Shown here: piece after piece, positions 45,907-51,891 of the stretch
How the letters are laid out: each line of letters starts with the position of its first letter
How positions within the stretch are numbered: position 1 is the first letter of the stretch
Origin: an uncultured Clostridia bacterium
GTDB taxonomy: Bacteria > Bacillota > Clostridia > Saccharofermentanales > Saccharofermentanaceae
DNA length: 64,000 nucleotides
Direction of reading: 5' to 3'
NCBI GenBank assembly: GCA_946403085.1
Contig: CAMIYM010000003.1
Span: 202,317-266,316 of the forward strand
Notes under the pieces: generated by a model
Seen by the model: only the letters and a program-made list of their open reading frames with translations
What the model was told of the DNA's origin: nothing
The model's database searches: none
Translations under genes and position numbers: made by a program

Positions 45907-45940
45907 CAGGAGGACAGGTGTGTCCTCCTGTTGTTTTTTC
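45907..45940 (+). terminator. Terminator of the trp operon
   Basis: CAGGAGGACA pairs with TGTCCTCCTG around a 4-base loop and is followed by TTGTTTTTTC. Confidence 0.92.
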
Positions 45941-46013
45941 GCGTTTACTCAGTCCGTGACCTAAAAACGAATGGTGTAAGATAGTACTATCCCATCGTAA
46001 GGAGGATTCGAAA

Positions 46014-46577
46014 ATGGACCAGATCAAGATCGGAGCTTTACTTAAGGAATTAAGAAAAGAACGTAATCTTACTCAGGAAGCGATCGCCGATAAGTTCGGC
46101 GTATCACAGAGATCTGTTTCGCGATGGGAAAACGGGAACACGATGCCGGATATCAGTATTCTGATCGAGCTTTCAGACTTCTACGATGTTGACCTTCGCG
46201 AAATATTAAAAGGCGAAAGGAAGGAAACCAGGATGAACGAAGATCTTAAAGAAACATTGGCATTGGTATCAGACTACACGGCAGAAGAGAAGAAGAAGAT
46301 CGCAAGATCTATCATCGTCAAGATAGGCGTAACGGCATTGGCATTTGTCTTGCTCGGAATAATCGTCCTTTTCCGGCTTGAGAGCAACTGGTGGTGGCAT
46401 CAGACAGCAGAGCTGTGCCTCATACTCGGAATTACATACCAGATCTTTAACATTACCGAGCTTCTGCAGCTGACGGGAAAGATCCGCAAAAAGGACGAAG
46501 GCAAATGCATCGCTATCACGATCATTGTATTCATGGCATTGAACATACTGACCATGGCGGTTGAGTATTTTATCTGA
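46014..46577 (+). CDS. XRE-family HTH regulator with membrane helices
   Basis: The 187-residue protein has an N-terminal helix-turn-helix (residues 6-62; LTQEAIADKFGVSQRSVSRWE), an acidic linker, and three membrane helices (about 101-120, 131-152 and 165-186). The layout resembles membrane-bound XRE proteins that control nearby transport or defence genes, but the neighbours give no clear target. AAGGAGG lies before the start. It forms its own transcription unit. Confidence 0.85.
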   Translation: MDQIKIGALLKELRKERNLTQEAIADKFGVSQRSVSRWENGNTMPDISILIELSDFYDVDLREILKGERKETRMNEDLKETLALVSDYTAEEKKKIARSIIVKIGVTALAFVLLGIIVLFRLESNWWWHQTAELCLILGITYQIFNITELLQLTGKIRKKDEGKCIAITIIVFMALNILTMAVEYFI

Positions 46578-46601
46578 TCAATTAGAATTACTATCCGGAA
46601 G

Positions 46602-46634
46602 CCGGGCGGAAATTATGGATCCGCCTGGTTTTCC
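46602..46634 (+). terminator. Terminator of the HTH gene
   Basis: CCGGGCGGA pairs with TCCGCCTGG (one G-T) around a 9-base loop, followed by TTTTCCTGTTTT. Confidence 0.8.
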
Positions 46635-46671
46635 TGTTTTCGAAAAATTCATGTATGGACCATTGCTGGAA

Positions 46672-46764
46672 TTTTGCCAAAACCAGCCCTGATTCAGCAA
46701 AAAAATAGCAAAATGAAGTGGTTTTGCAAAAATCCTTGCCAAAAGCACTATGGTTTTGGCAAAA
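46672..46764. repeat. Inverted and direct TTTTG(G/C)CAAAA repeats
   Basis: TTTTGCCAAAACCA (46672-46685) is repeated exactly in reverse as TGGTTTTGGCAAAA (46751-46764). Between them are TTTTGCAAAA (46722-46731) and TTGCCAAAA (46736-46744). The set could be a multi-site operator or fold as a long hairpin if transcribed. Confidence 0.65.
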
Positions 46765-46932
46765 AATCAGCAAATAGGGTTATCTGCTTTTCGCGGATCT
46801 CATCGAAAACCTGGCGAGACAAAAAAGACTGATTATCCTGTGCCGTCCTAAGGTTTAACCGTGTATTTTTGAGACGTTTTCTTATCGTTTTCTGCAAATA
46901 TGAAATTTGCCTTTGTTCGTGGGGGTTTCCGA

Positions 46933-46961
46933 TTGAAATACCCCCTTTATTTATATATAAT
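46933..46961 (+). promoter_or_regulatory. Promoter of the IscU-like/GGGtGRT operon
   Basis: TTGAAA (46933-46938), a 17-bp spacer and TATAAT (46956-46961) are near consensus. GGGGGTTTC (46921-46929) and GAAATACCCCC (46935-46945) form an imperfect dyad over the -35 box. A leader of about 57 bases follows. Confidence 0.8.
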
Positions 46962-47024
46962 AACTACTCGGAAACTTTATTTCATTCCACCAACAAATTC
47001 CTTGAAAGGAAAGGAGAAATAGAC

Positions 47025-47717
47025 ATGATTTATTCAACAGAGATCAAGAACATGTGCTCTGTTCATCAGGGTGTTCATCACGGTGCTGCACCGATCCCTG
47101 AGGAAGCAAAGTGGGTAAGCTCCAAGGAGATCAAGGACATCTCCGGTTACACACACGGTATCGGCTGGTGTGCACCTCAGCAGGGCGCTTGCAAGCTCTC
47201 ACTCAACGTTAAGGACGGTATCATCCAGGAGGCATTGGTTGAGACAATCGGCTGCTCCGGTATGACACACTCCGCTGCTATGGCATCTGAGATCCTTCCC
47301 GGACTCACAATCCTTGAGGCTCTTAACACAGACCTCGTTTGCGATGCTATCAACACAGCTATGAGAGAGCTCTTCCTCCAGATCGTTTACGGCAGAACAC
47401 AGAGTGCTTTCTCTGAGGACGGTCTCCAGATCGGTGCCGGCCTTGAGGACCTCGGTAAGGGCGCTCGTTCAATGGTAGGTACAACATACGGTACACTCGC
47501 TAAGGGTCCCCGTTACCTCGAGCTCACAGACGGTTATATCACAGACCTCGCTATCGACGAGAACGACGAGATCATCGGCTACAAGTTCGTTAACTTCGGT
47601 AAGATGATGGACTTCATCAAGAAGGGTGACGATCCGGCTACAGCTCTTCAGAAGGCTTCCGGTAAGTATGGACGTGTAGATGATGCTGTTAAGTTCATCG
47701 ACCCGCGTAAGGAATAA
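47025..47717 (+). CDS. IscU/NifU-like iron-sulfur scaffold homologue paired with a GGGtGRT protein
   Basis: The 230-residue protein contains an IscU-like core: C56 in GACKLSLNV followed by KDGIIQEALVETIGCSGM (C77), and a later C106 in TDLVCDAI. Compared with IscU the Asp after the first cysteine (ACGD) is absent, and C11, C49 and His17/19/20-rich HQGVHHG are added, so metal binding may differ. The start at 47025 follows AAAGGAAAGGAG. Codon use is strongly optimised (ctc, aag, gtt, tcc), pointing to abundant protein. The gene is always discussed together with its downstream partner in database families, but I know of no defined function for the pair. Confidence 0.8.
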   Translation: MIYSTEIKNMCSVHQGVHHGAAPIPEEAKWVSSKEIKDISGYTHGIGWCAPQQGACKLSLNVKDGIIQEALVETIGCSGMTHSAAMASEILPGLTILEALNTDLVCDAINTAMRELFLQIVYGRTQSAFSEDGLQIGAGLEDLGKGARSMVGTTYGTLAKGPRYLELTDGYITDLAIDENDEIIGYKFVNFGKMMDFIKKGDDPATALQKASGKYGRVDDAVKFIDPRKE

Positions 47718-47730
47718 GGAGGAATGACAA

Positions 47731-48753
47731 ATGGCAGATTTATTTGAATCATACGAGAGAAGACTCCCCCAGATCAACGCTAAGCTTGCTGAATATGGAA
47801 TCGCTTCCATCGAAGAAGCTGAGAAGATCACAAAAGATGCAGGTCTTGATGTTTATCACCTCATCGAAGGCATTCAGCCTATCTGCTTCGAGAACGCTAA
47901 GTGGGCTTACACAGTAGGCGCTGCTATCGCAATCAAGAAGAACTGCCGCAAGGCTTCCGATGCTGCTGCAGCTATCGGTGAAGGCCTCCAGGCTTTCTGC
48001 ATTCCCGGTTCCGTTGCTGACAGACGTAAGGTAGGTCTTGGTCACGGTAACCTCGGTAAGATGCTCCTCGAAGAGGATACAGAGTGCTTCGCATTCCTCG
48101 CAGGTCACGAGTCTTTCGCTGCTGCTGAGGGCGCTATCGGTATCGCTGAGAAGGCTAACCGTGTTCGTCAGAAGCCTCTTAGAGTTATCCTTGACGGTCT
48201 CGGAAAGGACGCTGCTAAGATCATCTCCAGAATCAACGGCTTCACATATGTTGAGACAGAGTATGACTATAAGACAGGCGAGCTCAAGGAGCTCTCCAGA
48301 ACATGCTACTCCAAGAATCCTGATTCTCCGAGAGCTAAGGTTAACTGCTATGGTGCAGACGATGTTCAGGAAGGTGTTGCAATCCTCTGGAAGGAGAACG
48401 TTGACGTCTCCATCACAGGTAACTCCACCAACCCGACAAGATTCCAGCACCCTGTTGCAGGTACATACAAGAAGGAGCGCCTCGAGGCAGGCAAGAAGTA
48501 CTTCTCCGTTGCATCAGGCGGTGGTACAGGCCGTACACTTCACCCTGATAACATGGCTGCAGGTCCCGCTTCTTACGGTATGACCGATACTATGGGCCGT
48601 ATGCACTCTGACGCTCAGTTCGCAGGTTCTTCTTCAGTTCCTGCTCACGTTGAGATGATGGGTCTTATCGGTGCAGGTAACAACCCGATGGTTGGTATGA
48701 CTGTTTCCACAGCAGTATCCGTTGAGGAAGCTGCTAAGGCAGGCAAGTTCTGA
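47731..48753 (+). CDS. GGGtGRT family protein, function unknown
   Basis: The 340-residue protein carries the family signature SVASGGGTGRTLHPDN (GGGTGRT at 263-269) and GLGHGNLGKMLLEEDTECFAF, AGHESFAAAEGAIG and GAGNNPMVGMTVS. Its Gly-rich loops look like nucleotide or phosphate binding sites. Two cysteines lie in the first 100 residues (C53 in PICFENAKW and C89 in AFCIPGS). No signal peptide or membrane helix is seen. It follows the IscU-like gene by 13 bases with AAGGAGG and shares its codon bias, so the two are made in similar high amounts. Confidence 0.85.
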   Translation: MADLFESYERRLPQINAKLAEYGIASIEEAEKITKDAGLDVYHLIEGIQPICFENAKWAYTVGAAIAIKKNCRKASDAAAAIGEGLQAFCIPGSVADRRKVGLGHGNLGKMLLEEDTECFAFLAGHESFAAAEGAIGIAEKANRVRQKPLRVILDGLGKDAAKIISRINGFTYVETEYDYKTGELKELSRTCYSKNPDSPRAKVNCYGADDVQEGVAILWKENVDVSITGNSTNPTRFQHPVAGTYKKERLEAGKKYFSVASGGGTGRTLHPDNMAAGPASYGMTDTMGRMHSDAQFAGSSSVPAHVEMMGLIGAGNNPMVGMTVSTAVSVEEAAKAGKF

Positions 48754-48786
48754 TAGAACGATCAAACTGTTGAATTAAAAATATAC

Positions 48787-48824
48787 GACCCCCGTGGCAT
48801 TAATGCTGCGGGGGTCTTTCTTTA
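48787..48824 (+). terminator. Terminator of the GGGtGRT operon
   Basis: GACCCCCG pairs with CGGGGGTC, with an inner GCAT-TA-ATGC helix, followed by TTTCTTT. Confidence 0.88.
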
Positions 48825-48934
48825 GTCAAATGTCATTATGACTACTTAAAATGCTTTATTTTATTAGTTTTGCGGTTTGAGGCAGTAAAACCTCCGTGCT
48901 ATTATGGGTTTATATTGTTAAGCGGAGGTCGGTT

Positions 48935-50566
48935 ATGGAAGAATTTGTTCCCGTATTGTTTAACACTTTCTGGGCGCTGGTACCGCCTATCGTCGCGATC
49001 GTTTTGGCGCTGATCACGAAGGAAGTATACAGCTCGCTTTTCGTCGGAATTGCGACAGGAGGCATACTTTATTCTCTTAGCGCTACAAGCAATCCGTACC
49101 TGTTTGTCATTCATCCGGTAGCAGCGATCGAGCACATATTCAACAAGGGTATCATCAAGTCGCTTTCTGATCCTTATAATGTAGGCATTCTGGTGTTCCT
49201 TGTATTCCTCGGAATAATAGTGGCGCTGATGAACAAGGCGGGAGGATCTGCCGCTTTTGGTAACTGGGCATCAGCGCATGTTAAGTCCAGAGTAGGTTCA
49301 CAGCTTGCGACTATCGGACTTGGCGTACTTATCTTTATCGATGACTATTTCAACTGCCTTACAGTCGGTTCAGTCATGAGACCTGTTACTGACAGACAGA
49401 AGATCTCAAGAGCAAAGCTTGCATATCTTATCGATGCTACTGCAGCTCCTGTCTGCATCATTGCACCTGTATCTTCATGGGCTGCAGCCGTATCAGGTTT
49501 TGCACCTGAAGGAACTAACGGACTCATGCTCTTCATCAGAGCTATTCCTTATAACTACTATGCTCTCTTAACACTTCTCATGATGATCCTTATGGCCGTA
49601 TTCAAGATCGAATATGGTCCCATGGCGCGTCACGAGGCTAATGCCAAGAAAGGCGATATCTTTACTGTTAAGCCCACAGAGACGAAGGAGCAGGAGGAGA
49701 ATGTCGAAAAGAAGGGCAAGGTAATCGATCTTGTTCTTCCTGTCGTAGTCCTTATCTTCTGCTGCGTTATCGGAATGCTCCATACAGGCGGCTTCTTCAG
49801 TGGAGAACTGACAGGAGGTTTCTTTAAGAACTTCGTTGATGCTTTTGCCAACAGTGATGCTTCTGTCGGCCTTGCATACGGTTCATTCGGCGGAATCGTC
49901 TTCACAGTCCTCTTATATCTTTTCAGAAAGATCTTAAACTTCAAGGAGTGCATGGCATGCGTAGAAGAAGGCTTCAAGGCAATGATCGCACCTATTACGA
50001 TCCTTACACTTGCATGGTCATTGAAGGCCATGACAGAGTCTTTGGGCGCTGCTGAATTCGTAGCTGCTTTCGTAGAGAGCAGAAAGGGAGATTTCAACAT
50101 GATCCTTCCTGCGATCATCTTCCTTATCGCTTGCGGCCTTTCATTTGCTACAGGTACTTCATGGGGTACATTCGGTATCCTCATCCCGATCACATTGGAA
50201 GTATTCAAGCTTACAGATCCCGATCCGGCAAAGGCTACACTTGCTGTCATCTGCGTATCTGCATGCATGGCAGGCGCTGTCTGCGGCGACCACTGCTCAC
50301 CGATCTCTGATACGACTATCATGAGTTCAGCAGGAGCGCAGTGCAATCACATTGCGCATGTATCGACGCAGCTCCCGTACGCACTTACCTGTGCAGCTGT
50401 ATCGTTCATCACTTATATGGTTGCCGGATTTGTAAAGAATGCAGCGATCTCACTCATCATCGGAATCGCTCTGATGGTCGGTATGGTACTGCTTCTTAAG
50501 TATGTTCTGCCGACACCGGATTCTTCTTCTTTGAAGAAAGAGACTCAGAAACCTGCGAAAGAATGA
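48935..50566 (+). CDS. NhaC-family Na+/H+ antiporter-like transporter
   Basis: The 543-residue protein has about 12 membrane helices with a central charged loop near residues 230-270 (VKPTETKEQEENVEKKGK). FIDDYFNCLTVGSVMRP and SFATGTSWGTFGILIPI and GDHCSPISDTTIMSSAGA are conserved in NhaC and its relatives. Substrates in the family include Na+/H+, malate/lactate and others, so the substrate stays open. The start at 48935 has GCGGAGG; the earlier ATG at 48896 lacks a site. The 3' end overlaps the EamA gene on the other strand by 71 bases. Confidence 0.9.
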   Translation: MEEFVPVLFNTFWALVPPIVAIVLALITKEVYSSLFVGIATGGILYSLSATSNPYLFVIHPVAAIEHIFNKGIIKSLSDPYNVGILVFLVFLGIIVALMNKAGGSAAFGNWASAHVKSRVGSQLATIGLGVLIFIDDYFNCLTVGSVMRPVTDRQKISRAKLAYLIDATAAPVCIIAPVSSWAAAVSGFAPEGTNGLMLFIRAIPYNYYALLTLLMMILMAVFKIEYGPMARHEANAKKGDIFTVKPTETKEQEENVEKKGKVIDLVLPVVVLIFCCVIGMLHTGGFFSGELTGGFFKNFVDAFANSDASVGLAYGSFGGIVFTVLLYLFRKILNFKECMACVEEGFKAMIAPITILTLAWSLKAMTESLGAAEFVAAFVESRKGDFNMILPAIIFLIACGLSFATGTSWGTFGILIPITLEVFKLTDPDPAKATLAVICVSACMAGAVCGDHCSPISDTTIMSSAGAQCNHIAHVSTQLPYALTCAAVSFITYMVAGFVKNAAISLIIGIALMVGMVLLLKYVLPTPDSSSLKKETQKPAKE

Positions 50567-51407
50567 TCGCAGCAAACATTATTATGCATCCGGCAAGTTC
50601 TCTGGGAAGCATGTTCTCGTGAAGGACAATAGCAGCAGTGATAACTGCAAAAACAGATTCCAGACACATAAGCAGTGATGCAACAACGGGACTTGCATGC
50701 TTCTGTCCCGCGATCTGAAGAGTATATGCAATGCCGCAGCTCATTATTCCCGAATAAAGAAGGGAAGGGGCTGCGGTTTTTATATCTGCGATTACAGGAT
50801 GCTCGAAAATAAGCATCGCAACAAGAGATATTATTGCAGCGACGAAAAACTCCATGAATGAAAGCTGTACGCCGCTCGTGCCGTCTTCAAGGAACTTGTC
50901 TATGAGCATGATCTGCAATGCGTAGAATACTGCACAGATGAGCGCTAACACATCACCGAGATTGATGTTTGTAAGTTCCGACGGATTAATGCAGAGAAGG
51001 AAAAGTCCTGCTAATCCGATAAGGATAGATACCCATGTAAGTGCAGCGATCTTTTTCTTCAGAAAGATAACTGAGAAGAGGGGTACAAAGAACATATAGA
51101 AAGCAGTGATGAATGCGATCTTTCCTGATGTGGAATAGTAGAACGCGAACTGCTGGAAATTCTGCGCGATCGAGAAAACTATGCCAAGGATAAGACCTTT
51201 TTTCAGAGTCTTCTTATCGTGATCAAAACCCTTATTGATAATGAGAGTAACCGGAAGCAGAAGGAGCATTCCAAGTGTAGTCCTGATGCCGGTGAAGGTA
51301 AAAGCGTCGATGCTCTTCATGCCGATCGACTGGGCAACGAATGAAGAGCCCCAGATGATCGCAGTTATAAGAAGTAATATGACTCCCTTTGGCGTTGTTC
51401 GGCGCAT
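50496..51407 (-). CDS. EamA/DMT-family transporter
   Basis: The 303-residue protein shows ten membrane helices in two EamA repeats (LITAIIWGSSFVAQSIG at the start, the second from about residue 155). These carriers export amino acids or other metabolites. The start at 51407 has GAGAGGT; the frame is open to 51488 but that stretch lies in the promoter/operator region. The last 23 codons overlap the end of nhaC tail to tail. Confidence 0.9.
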   Translation of the reverse strand: MRRTTPKGVILLLITAIIWGSSFVAQSIGMKSIDAFTFTGIRTTLGMLLLLPVTLIINKGFDHDKKTLKKGLILGIVFSIAQNFQQFAFYYSTSGKIAFITAFYMFFVPLFSVIFLKKKIAALTWVSILIGLAGLFLLCINPSELTNINLGDVLALICAVFYALQIMLIDKFLEDGTSGVQLSFMEFFVAAIISLVAMLIFEHPVIADIKTAAPSLLYSGIMSCGIAYTLQIAGQKHASPVVASLLMCLESVFAVITAAIVLHENMLPRELAGCIIMFAAIILSQVSESLSSKKKNPVSAEHT

Positions 51408-51440
51408 TAAAATACCTCTCGAATGATATAGAGCAAAAGA

Positions 51441-51469
51441 AATATATATTAACAGGCAATTCTTTTCAA
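51441..51469 (-). promoter_or_regulatory. Promoter of the EamA gene
   Basis: On the minus strand TTGAAA (51469-51464) and TATATT (51446-51441) are 17 bp apart. It lies outside the copper operators, so EamA is probably not copper-controlled. Confidence 0.65.
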
Positions 51470-51481
51470 GAGCTGACCTTA

Positions 51482-51509
51482 TTGACAATATACCCCCGGG
51501 GGGTATAAT
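51482..51509 (+). promoter_or_regulatory. Consensus promoter of csoR-copA
   Basis: TTGACA (51482-51487) and TATAAT (51504-51509) are both perfect, with a 16-bp spacer. The spacer is occupied by the first CsoR operator, so repression should be tight. Confidence 0.92.
51489..51507. promoter_or_regulatory. CsoR operator 1
   Basis: TATACCCCC-G-GGGGGTATA is a perfect 19-bp palindrome of the G/C-run type bound by CsoR/FrmR repressors. It fills the spacer and overlaps the -10 box. Confidence 0.9.
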
Positions 51510-51525
51510 TGTGCGTAGAATATCA

Positions 51526-51544
51526 TATACCCCCAGGGGGTATG
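51526..51544. promoter_or_regulatory. CsoR operator 2
   Basis: TATACCCCC-A-GGGGGTATG repeats operator 1 with one end mismatch, centred 37 bp further on, downstream of the predicted transcript start and next to the ribosome site. Confidence 0.88.
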
Positions 51545-51560
51545 TTCACGGAGGTGCTGT

Positions 51561-51863
51561 ATGCCCGCAAAGAAGTGTCCGCATTGCAGAACAAAGGACA
51601 GATCTGAGGAAGAGATAAAAGATCTAATTACAAGACTTAATAAGATCGAAGGCCAGATAAGAGGTATCCGCAAGATGGTTGAAGAGGATGCCTATTGTGT
51701 GGATGTCCTTACTCAGGTAAGTGCCGCGAAGTGTTCCATGAACAGTTTCTCAAAAGTGCTTCTCGGCAATCACATAAGAACATGTGTTGCTGAAGACATA
51801 AGAAACGGTTCTGATGAAAAGACTGAAGAGTTGGTTGAGCTCTTGCAGAAACTTATGAAATAA
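51561..51863 (+). CDS. csoR: Copper-sensing repressor CsoR
   Basis: The 100-residue all-helical protein belongs to the CsoR/FrmR (DUF156) family. The Cu(I) ligands C46, H71 and C75 have the spacing of M. tuberculosis CsoR (25 and 4 residues apart), which supports copper rather than nickel or formaldehyde sensing. LITRLNKIEGQIRGIRKMV is the family's DNA-contacting helix. An extra CPHC (C6 and C9) lies at the N-terminus. GGAGGTG precedes the start. Its own promoter carries two operators, so it should repress itself and copA until Cu(I) binds. Confidence 0.93.
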   Translation: MPAKKCPHCRTKDRSEEEIKDLITRLNKIEGQIRGIRKMVEEDAYCVDVLTQVSAAKCSMNSFSKVLLGNHIRTCVAEDIRNGSDEKTEELVELLQKLMK

Positions 51864-51891
51864 AGATCAACCTTAGAATTGAGTATTCCTG

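Larger units (their letters stand above)
46578..47024 (+). other. 447-base intergenic region: terminator, GCAAAA repeats, promoter
   Basis: It holds, in order, the terminator of the HTH gene, an AT-rich tract with repeated TTTTGCCAAAA-type motifs, about 160 bases in which I see no feature, and a consensus promoter with a flanking G/C-run dyad before the IscU-like gene. An open frame extends from 46869 into the gene but begins upstream of the promoter and has no ribosome site, so I treat it as non-coding. Confidence 0.7.

Noticed and set aside
46869..47024. 52-codon N-terminal extension of the IscU-like gene
   Set aside because: It starts upstream of the consensus promoter at 46933-46961 and lacks a ribosome site.
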